64,000 bases of DNA from Vannielia sp. GTDB lineage: Bacteria > Pseudomonadota > Alphaproteobacteria > Rhodobacterales > Rhodobacteraceae. The stretch spans positions 1-64,000 of the forward strand of contig NZ_JARGND010000006.1 of assembly GCF_029212645.1 (NCBI RefSeq), in the 5' to 3' direction. Position numbers and translations under genes: made by a program. Of this stretch, positions 1-8,986 are shown piece by piece. Within the stretch, counting starts at the first letter, position 1, and each line of letters opens with the position of its first letter. The notes under the pieces were generated by a model. That model had not been told where the DNA came from, did no database searches, and was given only the letters and a program-made list of their open reading frames with translations.

Positions 1-875
1 GCCTGACCCACTCCAACGACACCACCGGCAAGGACAAGAAGGCCAACGGCTTCCGGCACTTCTTCAACGCCTATATGTCCGGTGCGGCTCTGGCCCCCGT
101 GCTCGCTGCCCGCTACGGCACCGACCGCAAGGCCTATCACCTCACCGCCGATTACACCTGGGGCTGGACACAGGAAGAGTCGATCAAGGCATCAACCGAA
201 GCCCTTGGTTGGGAAACCATCAACGCCGTGAAAACGCCGCTCGCCGCGACCGACTTCTCGTCCTATATCGCGCCCGTGCTGAACTCCGGTGCCGATGTGC
301 TGGTGCTCAACCACTACGGTGGCAACATGGTGAACTCGCTCACCAACGCCGTGCAGTTCGGCTTGCTCGACAAGGAAGTGAACGGCAAGAAGTTCGAGAT
401 CGTCGTGCCGCTCTACTCGCGCCTGATGGCCCGTGGCGCTGGCGAGAACGTCAAGGGTATCCTTGGCTCGACCAACTGGCACTGGTCGCTTCAGGATGAA
501 GCTTCCAAAACCTTCGTGAAGTCCTTCGGCACCAAATACGGCTTCCCGCCATCCCAGGCCGCGCACACCTGCTACGTGCAAACCCTGCTCTATGCGGATG
601 CCGCCGAGCGCGCCGGAAGCTTCAACCCCTGCGCCATCGGCGAAGCCCTCTCGGACTTCGACTTTGACGGCATGGGCAACGGCCCAACCTCCTATCGCGG
701 CGCAGACCACCAGTGCTTCAAGGATGTGCTGGTCGTGCAGGGTAAAGAAAACCCGACCTCCGAGTTTGACCTTCTCGAAGTGATCGAAGTGACCCCGGCC
801 GCTCAGGTCACCTATGCGCCGGATCACCCGATGTTCGCCGGTGGCGACCTCGGCACCTGCAACGAAGGCGCCTGA
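1..875 (+). CDS. ABC transporter substrate-binding protein, LivK type (5' end outside window)
   Basis: The reading frame is open from the first bases of the window to a TGA at 873-875, so the N-terminus and signal peptide lie outside. The visible 290 or so residues look like the second half of a Peripla_BP_6 protein (leucine/urea/amide-binding type I fold), including a stretch that spans the hinge and lobe 2. Two features support this: the aromatic-rich segment TWGWTQE and the Cys-containing C-terminus typical of alphaproteobacterial HAAT binding proteins. It heads an importer operon with LivH, LivM, LivG and LivF homologues immediately downstream. Substrate cannot be read from sequence; the acyl-CoA synthetase at the end of the cluster hints at a carboxylate rather than an amino acid (inference). 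Confidence 0.85.
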   Translation, partial: LTHSNDTTGKDKKANGFRHFFNAYMSGAALAPVLAARYGTDRKAYHLTADYTWGWTQEESIKASTEALGWETINAVKTPLAATDFSSYIAPVLNSGADVLVLNHYGGNMVNSLTNAVQFGLLDKEVNGKKFEIVVPLYSRLMARGAGENVKGILGSTNWHWSLQDEASKTFVKSFGTKYGFPPSQAAHTCYVQTLLYADAAERAGSFNPCAIGEALSDFDFDGMGNGPTSYRGADHQCFKDVLVVQGKENPTSEFDLLEVIEVTPAAQVTYAPDHPMFAGGDLGTCNEGA

Positions 876-884
876 TCGCGCTTC

Positions 885-908
885 GGGAAGCCGCTCCGGC
901 GGCTTCCC
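885..908 (+). terminator. Hairpin between binding-protein and permease genes
   Basis: A perfect 10-bp stem (GGGAAGCCGC / GCGGCTTCCC) with a TCCG tetraloop begins 10 bases after the binding-protein stop codon. No T-run follows, so it is more likely an mRNA 3'-stabilising or partial-termination hairpin that keeps the binding protein more abundant than the permeases, as is common in ABC import operons. Confidence 0.55.
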
Positions 909-1058
909 ACCCCCACGCCCCTTGGCGCAAAGAGGCCTGAGGCCCTTGGGGGGCAGCCCGGACAATACCTTGAAAGATAATACATAATCGGCCCATGCCG
1001 CGCGGCACCGCTTCGCGCGAACGGGCTTCCTGTAACCATAGCCGCTTAGGTGGGGATC

Positions 1059-2135
1059 ATGGACGCCTTTCTACTGCAAATCCTCAACGGGCTCGACAAG
1101 GGCAGCGCCTATGCGCTCATTGCTCTCGGGCTCACTCTCATTTTCGGCACCCTCGGCGTGGTCAACTTCGCCCACGGTGCCCTGTTCATGATCGGGGCGT
1201 TTTGCGCCGTGACGCTCAGCCGTATCCTCGGGGCCTCCTACGAGGTGATCGACCCGACCAAAACAGATTTTCTGGGCAATCCCGCCAAGGTGCAGATGCC
1301 CTATGTGAACGACTGGTTCGGGCCCGTCGCTGGCCCCGCCCTGCAGGATTGGGCCGTGCCGCTGGCCATCCTCTTCTCCATCCCCGTGATGCTGCTGGTG
1401 GGCTGGATCATGGAGCGCGGGCTGATCAAGCACTTCTACAAACGCCCCCACGCCGACCAGATCCTGGTGACCTTCGGCCTCGCCATCACCCTTCAGGAAA
1501 TCATCCGCAATTTTTACGGTGCCAACCCCATCCAAACCCCGGCCCCCGAAGCCTTCACCGGCTCGGTGGATTTTGGGGTCTGGCTCGGGTTTGCCGAAAA
1601 CGCGATCATCTATCCCGAATGGCGCCTCGTCTACTTCGTCTTCGCCGGGATCGTGATCGCGGGGGTGTTTGCCTTCCTTCAGTTCACCACCTTCGGGATG
1701 GTCGTTCGCGCCGGTATGGCAGACCGTGAAACCGTGGGGCTGCTCGGCATCAACATCGACAAGAAGTTCACCATCATGTTCGGCATCGCTGCCGCCGTGG
1801 CGGGCCTTGCCGGGGTGATGTATGCACCTATCAACTCTCCCAATTACCACATGGGCATGGACTTTCTGGTGCTCTCCTTCGTGGTGGTCGTGGTCGGCGG
1901 CATGGGCTCTTTGCCCGGTGCCGTGCTGGCGGGCTTCCTCCTGGGCATCCTCGAAAGCTTCTTCTCGAACAGCTCGTTCAAGGGCTGGATCATCGAGAAC
2001 CTCTACCTTGATGGCACCTTCCTGGCCTCGTTCATTCAAGGCATCGACCAGATCATCATCTACCTTGTCGCAATCGTTATCCTTCTGACCCGCCCGCGCG
2101 GTCTGATGGGTCGCAAAGGCGTGATGGAGGACTAA
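1059..2135 (+). CDS. livH: Branched-chain amino acid-type ABC permease (LivH family)
   Basis: The 358-residue polytopic protein belongs to the BPD_transp_2 family and forms one half of the inner-membrane channel. The N-terminus [16 protein letters not shown] followed by [13 protein letters not shown] is the hallmark LivH opening. A longer insert than in E. coli LivH lies between the first membrane spans (about residues 65-110). I start at ATG 1059 because AGGTGGGG precedes it by a few bases; a GTG at 1050 is in frame but its would-be ribosome site abuts it. The next gene follows after 4 bases. Confidence 0.9.
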   Translation: MDAFLLQILNGLDKGSAYALIALGLTLIFGTLGVVNFAHGALFMIGAFCAVTLSRILGASYEVIDPTKTDFLGNPAKVQMPYVNDWFGPVAGPALQDWAVPLAILFSIPVMLLVGWIMERGLIKHFYKRPHADQILVTFGLAITLQEIIRNFYGANPIQTPAPEAFTGSVDFGVWLGFAENAIIYPEWRLVYFVFAGIVIAGVFAFLQFTTFGMVVRAGMADRETVGLLGINIDKKFTIMFGIAAAVAGLAGVMYAPINSPNYHMGMDFLVLSFVVVVVGGMGSLPGAVLAGFLLGILESFFSNSSFKGWIIENLYLDGTFLASFIQGIDQIIIYLVAIVILLTRPRGLMGRKGVMED

Positions 2136-2139
2136 TCAC

Positions 2140-3339
2140 ATGTTCGGACTTTCAAGCAAACATGACCGGACGATCCTGATCGTCGCAACGCTGTTCATGC
2201 TCCTCGCCCCGGTGATCTTCAACCTGTTCCCGGAAAACTCGGCCCTCGCCTTCTTCAACGGCGGCTACCCTGACCTGATGCAGCGGTTTGCGATCTTCGC
2301 GATCCTTGCGACCGGGTTCAACATCCTCTTCGGCCTCACCGGCTACCTCTCGTTTGGCCACGCGGCCTTCCTTGGGGTGGGCAGCTACTCGGCCGTGTGG
2401 ATGTTCAAACTGCTGGGCTACAACGTGCTGCCCGCGATCCTGCTTTCGATCGTTGTCGCCGGGCTGTTCTCGGTGGTGATCGGCTACATCTCGCTGCGCC
2501 GCTCGGGGATCTACTTCTCGATCCTCACCCTCGCCTTCGCCGAAATGAGCTACCGCCTCGCCTACTCGGTGCTGACGCCGCTCACCAATGGTGAAACCGG
2601 CCTCCAGGTCTATAACAGTGACCCGCAGGTGCTGGCGGGCGCAAATTCACCAACCTCCCCACACCTCTTCGGGATCGAAATGAGCTCGGCCTTCGACATC
2701 AACCTCGGGCCTTGGCAGTTTACCTTCCCGGTGGGCTACTACCTCTGCGCGATCCTGATGCTGATCTCGTTTTACATCGCGATCCGCATCTTCCGCTCGC
2801 CCTTCGGGCTGATGCTGCGGGCCATCAAATCCAACCAGACCCGGATGACCTATACCGGCCTCAACCCCAAGCCCTACACCCTCGCGGCCTTCGTGATTTC
2901 GGGGATGTATGCGGGCCTCGCCGGTGGTCTCCTGGCCTCGATGGACCCGTTGACAGGTGCCGAGCGGATGCAGTGGACAGCCTCCGGCGAGGTGGTCATC
3001 ATGACCGTCCTCGGCGGCGCGGGCACCCTTTTGGGGCCAATCCTCGGCGCGGGCGTCATCAAGTATCTTGAAAACGTGTTCTCCAAGATGAACGAAACCC
3101 TGCTCGAAACCTGGTTCGCCTTCCTGCCCGATTCACTGCAACACGCCGTGGTCTGGGTCCTGTCCAAGTTCACCGGCGAAGGCTGGCACCTCACCCTCGG
3201 CCTGATCTTCATGGTCGTGATCATCTTCCTGCCCGGTGGCCTCGTTGAAGGCGGCCAGCGTATCGGCAAGCGGTTCTCCAGGCGCAAATCGTCCGGCAAC
3301 GACGACGACAATGCCGCCGCCTCTGAACCTGCTGAATAA
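2140..3339 (+). CDS. livM: Branched-chain amino acid-type ABC permease (LivM family)
   Basis: This 399-residue membrane protein is the second channel subunit. It has the LivM core motif [17 protein letters not shown] (about residues 66-82) and the late [14 protein letters not shown] segment that contacts the ATPases. The C-terminus ends in an acidic, probably disordered tail (DDDN...EPAE). A GGAGGA ribosome site inside the end of livH lies 8 bases before the ATG, so the two permeases are probably translationally linked. Confidence 0.9.
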   Translation: MFGLSSKHDRTILIVATLFMLLAPVIFNLFPENSALAFFNGGYPDLMQRFAIFAILATGFNILFGLTGYLSFGHAAFLGVGSYSAVWMFKLLGYNVLPAILLSIVVAGLFSVVIGYISLRRSGIYFSILTLAFAEMSYRLAYSVLTPLTNGETGLQVYNSDPQVLAGANSPTSPHLFGIEMSSAFDINLGPWQFTFPVGYYLCAILMLISFYIAIRIFRSPFGLMLRAIKSNQTRMTYTGLNPKPYTLAAFVISGMYAGLAGGLLASMDPLTGAERMQWTASGEVVIMTVLGGAGTLLGPILGAGVIKYLENVFSKMNETLLETWFAFLPDSLQHAVVWVLSKFTGEGWHLTLGLIFMVVIIFLPGGLVEGGQRIGKRFSRRKSSGNDDDNAAASEPAE

Positions 3340-3351
3340 GGAGAAAGACCA

Positions 3352-4107
3352 ATGGGAATTCTCGAAGTCAAAGGCGTCAACAAGCGCTTCGGCGGCCTTC
3401 AGGCGCTGGGAGATGTCAATCTCTCGGTGCAGGAAAATACCGTCCACGCCATCATCGGCCCCAACGGGGCGGGCAAATCCACCCTGCTCAACTGCCTCGT
3501 CGGCAAGCTGATCCCCGATAGCGGATCGGTCAGCTTTGATGGCCAGTCGGTGCTGGGCCGCTCGCCCTTCGCGATCAATCAAATGGGGATTTCACGGGTG
3601 TTCCAGACACCCGAAATCTTCAGCGATCTCACCGTGCTCGAAAACGTCATGATCCCCTGTTTCGCGCGGCGCGACGGCACCTTCAAGCTGAACGGCATTC
3701 GCTCGGTGATGAGCCAGAACGACATGCGCGCCAAGGCAATGGCCATGCTGGAAGACGTGAACATGGCCGACAAGGCCACCATGCACGCCGCCGCCATGTC
3801 CCGCGGTGACAAGCGGCGCCTCGAAATGGCAATGTGCCTCGTGCAAGACCCCAAGATGCTCCTGCTCGATGAGCCAACCGCCGGCATGGCCCGCGCCGAT
3901 ACCAACAACACCATCGACCTGCTCAAGGAGATCAAGGAAAAGCGCAACATCACCATCGCCATCATCGAGCACGACATGCACGTCGTGTTCTCGCTGGCCG
4001 AGCGCATCACCGTGCTCGCCCAGGGCACACCGCTGGTGGAAGACACGCCGGAAAACATCAAGGGGCACCCGAAAGTTCAGGAAGCCTACCTTGGTGGCAA
4101 CCACTAG
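3352..4107 (+). CDS. livG: ABC transporter ATP-binding protein (LivG family)
   Basis: The 251-residue protein is one of two nucleotide-binding subunits of the importer. Walker A is GPNGAGKS at residues 36-43, and Walker B is the MLLLDEPTAGM segment, followed by a switch histidine in IIEHDMHVV. The signature loop reads MSRGDKRRLE rather than LSGGQ, a degenerate form seen in the LivG branch. The family-specific C-terminal extension (GHPKVQEAYLGG) is present. The ATG is preceded by AAGGAGAAAGACCA, a strong ribosome site. Confidence 0.9.
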   Translation: MGILEVKGVNKRFGGLQALGDVNLSVQENTVHAIIGPNGAGKSTLLNCLVGKLIPDSGSVSFDGQSVLGRSPFAINQMGISRVFQTPEIFSDLTVLENVMIPCFARRDGTFKLNGIRSVMSQNDMRAKAMAMLEDVNMADKATMHAAAMSRGDKRRLEMAMCLVQDPKMLLLDEPTAGMARADTNNTIDLLKEIKEKRNITIAIIEHDMHVVFSLAERITVLAQGTPLVEDTPENIKGHPKVQEAYLGGNH

Positions 4108-4129
4108 GGCCGGAAAAGGAACCAATCAG

Positions 4130-4885
4130 ATGAACGTCAAACCCGACTTTTCCAAGAACGCCAACCATGCGGCAACCGCCCCGGCCTATTTCTCGGTCTG
4201 GGATCTCGAGGCCTATTACGGCGAAAGCTACATCGTTCAGGGCATCAGCTTCAACGTCCATGAAGGCGAGATCCTCGCGCTTCTGGGCCGCAACGGCGCT
4301 GGAAAAACCTCAACCCTGCGCGCCCTCGCCCGGCTTGATTCCCCCATGGTGACCCATGGCGAAATCTGGCTAGACCACCAGCCGCTGCATGGCAAAAAGT
4401 CATATGAGGCCGCGATTGCCGGCATCTCGCTGGTGCCCGAAGATCGCCGCATCATCCCCGGCCTCACGGTGGAGGAAAACCTGAAACTGGCGCAGATCGT
4501 CGAGCCGGTCGGCTGGTCGCTGGAGCGCATCTACGAGCTGTTCCCCCGCCTCGGCGAGCGCCGCAGCCAGGAGGGCGTCACCCTCTCGGGCGGCGAGCAG
4601 CAAATGCTGGCCATCGCCCGCGCGCTGGCCCGTGACATCAAGGTGCTGCTGCTCGATGAGCCTTATGAAGGTCTTGCCCCGGTGATCGTTGACGAAATCG
4701 AGAAAACCCTGCGCATCATCAAGGAGCAGGGCATCACCACCGTGATCGTCGAGCAAAACGCCGTGCGCGCGCTTGAGCTTTCGGATCGCGCGGTGATCCT
4801 CGACACCGGAAAGATCGTGTTTGACGGCACCGCCGAAGAGGTGCTTGAAAATGAAAGCCTGCGGTCGGAATATCTCGCAATCTGA
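4130..4885 (+). CDS. livF: ABC transporter ATP-binding protein (LivF family)
   Basis: The 251-residue protein is the partner ATPase. It has Walker A GRNGAGKT at residues 53-60, a canonical signature [10 protein letters not shown], Walker [14 protein letters not shown] and the VEQN switch region typical of LivF. An N-terminal extension of about 20 residues precedes the usual family start. The frame is open much further upstream, through livG, but ATG 4130 has AAAAGGA ten bases before it and begins just after the livG stop. It closes the transporter part of the operon; the synthetase follows after 128 bases. Confidence 0.9.
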   Translation: MNVKPDFSKNANHAATAPAYFSVWDLEAYYGESYIVQGISFNVHEGEILALLGRNGAGKTSTLRALARLDSPMVTHGEIWLDHQPLHGKKSYEAAIAGISLVPEDRRIIPGLTVEENLKLAQIVEPVGWSLERIYELFPRLGERRSQEGVTLSGGEQQMLAIARALARDIKVLLLDEPYEGLAPVIVDEIEKTLRIIKEQGITTVIVEQNAVRALELSDRAVILDTGKIVFDGTAEEVLENESLRSEYLAI

Positions 4886-5013
4886 CCGGGCCAAAATCAG
4901 GCACAGGACCAATGGAGGGCTGGCGTGCGAACCGGGCCAGCCCTACACACGACCCAAAGTCAAAGACCGGCCCCCAGCGGCGCATCCTACGTCCCGGGCC
5001 AAGAGGAGGACAG

Positions 5014-6960
5014 ATGACCGACACACCCACCTACCCGCCCAGTGCAGACTTTGCCGCCAAGGCCCATGTCAACGAAGCCAAATATAACGAGATGTATGCC
5101 GCTTCGGTGAACGATCCCGAAGGCTTCTGGAAAGAGCAGGCCCGGCGCGTTGACTGGATGACCTTCCCGACCAAGATCAAGAACACCTCGTTCAAAAGCG
5201 ATGACGTGTCGATCAAGTGGTTCGAAGACGGCGTGCTGAACGTCGCCGCCAACTGCATTGACCGCCACCTCGAAACCCGCGCCAACCAAACCGCCATCAT
5301 CTTCGAGCCGGACGATCCCGAAACCCCGGCACGCCACATCACCTACCGTGAGCTTCACGAGAAGGTCTGCCGCATGGCCAACGTGCTGCTCTCGCAAGGG
5401 GTGATGCGCGGCGACCGCGTGGTGATCTATCTGCCCATGATCCCCGAAGCCGCCTTCGCCATGCTGGCCTGCGCGCGCATCGGCGCGATCCACTCCATCG
5501 TCTTTGCCGGGTTCTCGCCCGATGCGCTGGCCAACCGGATCAACGATAGCCAGGCCAAGCTCGTCATCACCGCCGATACCGCGCCCCGTGGCGGGCGGCG
5601 CACCGCGCTGAAATCCAACTGCGACGCCGCCCTGCTGCACTGCTCCGACAAGGTGCGCTGCCTCGTCATCAAGCACACCGGCGATCAAACCACCTGGATC
5701 GACGAGCGCGATGTGGATGTGCTGGCCCTGATGGAAACCGCCGCCCCCGATTGCCCGCCTCGCCCGATGAACGCCGAAGACCCGCTCTTCATCCTCTATA
5801 CCTCCGGCTCCACTGGCAAGCCCAAGGGCGTGGTCCACACCACCGGCGGCTACCTCACCTATGCCGCGCTCACCCATGAGGTGTCGTTCGATTATCATGA
5901 CGGGGATATCTACTGGTGCACCGCCGATGTGGGCTGGGTCACCGGCCACACCTATATCGTCTATGGTCCGCTGGCGAACGGCGCGACCACGCTGATGTTT
6001 GAAGGCGTGCCAACCTATCCAGATGCCGCGCGCTTCTGGCAGGTCGTCGAAAAGCACAAGGTGGCGCAGTTCTACGCCGCCCCCACCGCCCTGCGTGCCT
6101 TGATGGGCCAGGGCACCAAGTTCCCCGAAAGCTGCGATCTGTCGTCGCTCAAGCTGCTCGGCACCGTGGGTGAGCCAATCAACCCCGAAGCCTGGAACTG
6201 GTACAATGATGTGATCGGCAAGGGCAAATGCCCCATCGTCGATACCTGGTGGCAAACCGAAACCGGCGGCCACATGATGACCCCCCTGCCCGGCGCCCAC
6301 GCCACAAAGCCCGGTGCCGCGATGAAACCCTTCTTCGGCGTGCAGCCCGTGGTGCTTGAGCCAACCACCGGCGAAGAGATCCACGACATCCCCACCGAAG
6401 GCGTGCTCGCCATCAAAGACAGCTGGCCCGGCCAGATGCGCACCATCTGGGGGGACCATGACCGTTTCGAGAAAACCTACTTCTCGGATTACAAAGGCTA
6501 TTACTTCTCCGGTGACGGCTGCCGGGTAGACGGCGATGGCGATTACTGGATCACCGGCCGCGTCGATGACGTGATCAATGTATCCGGTCACCGCATGGGC
6601 ACCGCCGAGGTCGAAAGCGCATTGGTGGCCCACGCCAAGGTCGCCGAAGCCGCCGTTGTGGGCTACCCGCATGACATCAAGGGCCAGGGCATCTACTGCT
6701 ATGTCACCCTGATGAACGGCATCGAGCCCTCTGATGAGTTGAGCAAGGAGCTGCGCGCATGGGTGCGCACCGAAATCGGCCCCATCGCCACGCCCGATGT
6801 CATCCAATGGGCACCGGGCCTGCCAAAAACCCGCTCCGGCAAGATCATGCGCCGCATCCTGCGCAAGATCGCCGAAAACGACTACGGCGCATTGGGCGAC
6901 ACCTCCACCCTGGCCGACCCTTCGGTGGTGGACGACCTGATCGCCAACCGCGCCGGATAG
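5014..6960 (+). CDS. acs: Acetyl-CoA synthetase-type acyl-CoA ligase
   Basis: The 648-residue enzyme matches the length and architecture of AMP-forming acetyl-CoA synthetase: N-terminal ACAS_N segment, AMP-binding core with the P-loop [11 protein letters not shown] at about 262-272, and a C-terminal domain ending in [11 protein letters not shown]. Lys610 there is the position acetylated to switch off Acs in other bacteria. It activates acetate (or another short carboxylate) to acyl-CoA through an acyl-AMP. The start at ATG 5014 is fixed by AGAGGAGGA. Its position after livKHMGF suggests that the importer may supply its substrate. Propionate or another small acid is a possible alternative substrate. 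Confidence 0.88.
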   Translation: MTDTPTYPPSADFAAKAHVNEAKYNEMYAASVNDPEGFWKEQARRVDWMTFPTKIKNTSFKSDDVSIKWFEDGVLNVAANCIDRHLETRANQTAIIFEPDDPETPARHITYRELHEKVCRMANVLLSQGVMRGDRVVIYLPMIPEAAFAMLACARIGAIHSIVFAGFSPDALANRINDSQAKLVITADTAPRGGRRTALKSNCDAALLHCSDKVRCLVIKHTGDQTTWIDERDVDVLALMETAAPDCPPRPMNAEDPLFILYTSGSTGKPKGVVHTTGGYLTYAALTHEVSFDYHDGDIYWCTADVGWVTGHTYIVYGPLANGATTLMFEGVPTYPDAARFWQVVEKHKVAQFYAAPTALRALMGQGTKFPESCDLSSLKLLGTVGEPINPEAWNWYNDVIGKGKCPIVDTWWQTETGGHMMTPLPGAHATKPGAAMKPFFGVQPVVLEPTTGEEIHDIPTEGVLAIKDSWPGQMRTIWGDHDRFEKTYFSDYKGYYFSGDGCRVDGDGDYWITGRVDDVINVSGHRMGTAEVESALVAHAKVAEAAVVGYPHDIKGQGIYCYVTLMNGIEPSDELSKELRAWVRTEIGPIATPDVIQWAPGLPKTRSGKIMRRILRKIAENDYGALGDTSTLADPSVVDDLIANRAG

Positions 6961-7008
6961 CTCGTTTCCACCGGCTGTAGGGTGGGTGCCAACCCATCTC
7001 TCGCACCT

Positions 7009-7040
7009 AAAAAGGCCGGGCCTCCACGCCCGGCCTTTTT
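7009..7040 (+). terminator. Rho-independent terminator after acs
   Basis: An 8-bp GC stem (GGCCGGGC / GCCCGGCC) is extended by five A-T pairs and followed by TTTTT. It lies 49 bases after the acs stop and ends the liv-acs transcript before the catalase gene. Confidence 0.85.
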
Positions 7041-7136
7041 ATGCGCTCCCCCCGGCTCTCGCGCCCCACCCCAAATCCCGTGGAACTTCCGGCACGACCA
7101 TGGGTTGGTCTTTATGCAATGAAGGAGCGACCGATC

Positions 7137-8651
7137 ATGCCCGATGAAAAAGACGTCCCCCACACAACCACAGATGCCGGAATTCGCGTTCAAAGTGATG
7201 AGCATTCGCTAACCGTCGGCCCCGATGGTCCGATCCTCTTGAACGACCATTACCTCCTCGAACAGATGGCCAACTTCAACCGCGAGCGCATCCCCGAGCG
7301 TCAGCCCCATGCCAAGGGCTCCGGTGCGTTTGGCCACTTCAAGGTCACCGAGGATGTCACCAAATACACCAAGGCCAGCGTCTTTCAGCCCGGCACCAAA
7401 ACCGATGTGCTGATGCGCTTTTCCACCGTCGCCGGCGAGCGCGGCAGCCCCGACACATGGCGCGACCCCCGCGGCTTCTCGATAAAAATGTATACCGACG
7501 AAGGCAACTTCGACATGGTCGGCAACAACACCCCGATCTTCTTCGTCCGCGACCCGATGAAATTTCAGCACTTCATCCGCTCCCAGAAACGCCGCGCCGA
7601 TAACGGCCTGCGCGATCATGACATGCAGTGGGATTTCTGGACCCTCTCCCCCGAAAGCGCCCACCAGGTCACCTACCTCATGGGGGATCGCGGCATCCCC
7701 AAAACCTGGCGCGAAATGAACGGCTATTCCAGCCACACCTACTCCCTGATCAATGCCTCGGGTGAGAAGTTCTGGGTCAAGTTCCACTTCCACACCGATC
7801 AGGGCGACGGCAACGCTCACTTCACCCAGGCCGAGGCTGACAAGATGGCTGGCATGGACGGCGATTATCACCGCCGTGACCTGTTTGATGCCATCGCAGG
7901 GGGCAATGCTCCAAGCTGGACCCTGAAATGGCAGATCATGCCCTACGAGGACGCCAAAACCTACCGCATTAACCCTTTCGATCTCACCAAGATCTGGCCG
8001 CACGCCGATTACCCGCTGATCGAAGTCGGCAAACTGGTGCTTGATCGCAACCCAACCGATTTTCACACCGAGATCGAACAAGCCGCCTTTGAACCCAATA
8101 ACATGGTTCCGGGCGTCGGCCTGTCACCGGACAAGATGCTGCTGGCCCGTGGCTTTTCCTACACCGATGCTCACCGCGCCCGCCTCGGGGTGAACTACAA
8201 GCACATCCCGGTCAACGCGCCCCAATCCCCAACCCACAGCTACTCCAAGGATGGCGAAGGCCGGGTCGTGAACGCCACCGATCCGGTCTACGCTCCCAAT
8301 TCCTACGGCGGCCCCGCCGCGCAGCCTCATCAGCACGAGGCCGGGCTCTGGCACACCGATGGTGAGATGGTCCGCGAGGCCTACACCCTGCGCCCCGACG
8401 ATGATGATTGGAGCCAGGCGGGCGCGCTGGTTCGTGACGTGATGGACGAGGCCGCCCGAGGCCGTCTGGTCGACAATGTCACCGGCCACCTCTGCGATGG
8501 TGTCAGTGAAAAAGTGCTGGTGCGGGCCTTTGAATACTGGCGCAACATCGACCGCGAAACCGGCGACAAGATCGAAGCCGCCGTGCGCGAAAAGCTGGGC
8601 GGTGCATCCAAAGCACCGGGCCTTGCCTCCGCCAAAAGCATCAGCGGCTAA
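7137..8651 (+). CDS. katA: Catalase (monofunctional, small-subunit clade)
   Basis: The 504-residue haem enzyme disproportionates hydrogen peroxide. The catalytic His58 lies in [16 protein letters not shown], the distal Asn in [10 protein letters not shown] (residues 130-131), and the proximal haem ligand Tyr342 in [12 protein letters not shown]. The length of about 500 residues without a flavodoxin-like C-terminal domain puts it in the small-subunit clade. No signal peptide is visible, so it should be cytoplasmic. I chose ATG 7137 because AAGGAG lies about 10 bases upstream; in-frame ATGs further upstream lack a site. It is flanked by two terminators, so it is probably monocistronic. Confidence 0.93.
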   Translation: MPDEKDVPHTTTDAGIRVQSDEHSLTVGPDGPILLNDHYLLEQMANFNRERIPERQPHAKGSGAFGHFKVTEDVTKYTKASVFQPGTKTDVLMRFSTVAGERGSPDTWRDPRGFSIKMYTDEGNFDMVGNNTPIFFVRDPMKFQHFIRSQKRRADNGLRDHDMQWDFWTLSPESAHQVTYLMGDRGIPKTWREMNGYSSHTYSLINASGEKFWVKFHFHTDQGDGNAHFTQAEADKMAGMDGDYHRRDLFDAIAGGNAPSWTLKWQIMPYEDAKTYRINPFDLTKIWPHADYPLIEVGKLVLDRNPTDFHTEIEQAAFEPNNMVPGVGLSPDKMLLARGFSYTDAHRARLGVNYKHIPVNAPQSPTHSYSKDGEGRVVNATDPVYAPNSYGGPAAQPHQHEAGLWHTDGEMVREAYTLRPDDDDWSQAGALVRDVMDEAARGRLVDNVTGHLCDGVSEKVLVRAFEYWRNIDRETGDKIEAAVREKLGGASKAPGLASAKSISG

Positions 8652-8676
8652 AGCCCGGACGAGACGACGAGAACAC

Positions 8677-8705
8677 AAAAGGCGGGGCCATCGGCGCCGC
8701 CTTTT
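8677..8705 (+). terminator. Terminator after katA
   Basis: The inverted repeat AAAAGGCGG / CCGCCTTTT encloses an 11-base loop and ends in TTTT, 25 bases after the catalase stop codon. Confidence 0.75.
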
Positions 8706-8897
8706 GCTCCCCAGCCCCCTCTCCAACACAGGCCCGCACCACCTCCCACATAGCCGCCCCCAAAGGCGCAACCGCCCCCTCTTGCACCCCGGCTCCCGTC
8801 CCTGACAGCCATTGCCGCAGCCATGCCGTCATAAAGCAATGCACCCAATTTTCCCCCATTTTCAGAGCCTTGAGCAACACCCTCACCGCCGGGAAAC

Positions 8898-8942
8898 GTT
8901 TCATCCCACCGTTACAAAACCGTCGCGCCCCCGTTATGAAAC
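8898..8942 (+). promoter_or_regulatory. 11-bp phased direct-repeat array upstream of phytase-like gene (possible Pho box)
   Basis: In the 335-base gap between katA and the next gene, CCGTTAC, CCGTCGC and CCGTTAT start at 8909, 8920 and 8931, exactly 11 bases apart. A weaker unit (GTTTCAT) starts at 8898. Known PhoB sites are 7-mers (CTGTCAT-like) on an 11-bp period. The match to the consensus is partial, so PhoB control is an inference from spacing plus the phytase-like product. The remaining bases of the gap show nothing else clear. Confidence 0.35.
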
Positions 8943-8986
8943 CCGCCGACTTTGCGCGCGAAAGCGTTCATAACAGGGAATCCAAC

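Noticed and set aside
1050-1058. GTG start for livH
   Set aside because: The AGG before it leaves no spacing, while ATG 1059 has a normally spaced AGGTGG.
4987-6807. Long open frame of about 600 codons antisense to the acyl-CoA synthetase gene
   Set aside because: It is rich in Gly, His and Asp in the manner of GC-biased antisense frames, has no ribosome site or known motif, and lies fully opposite a clear acs gene.
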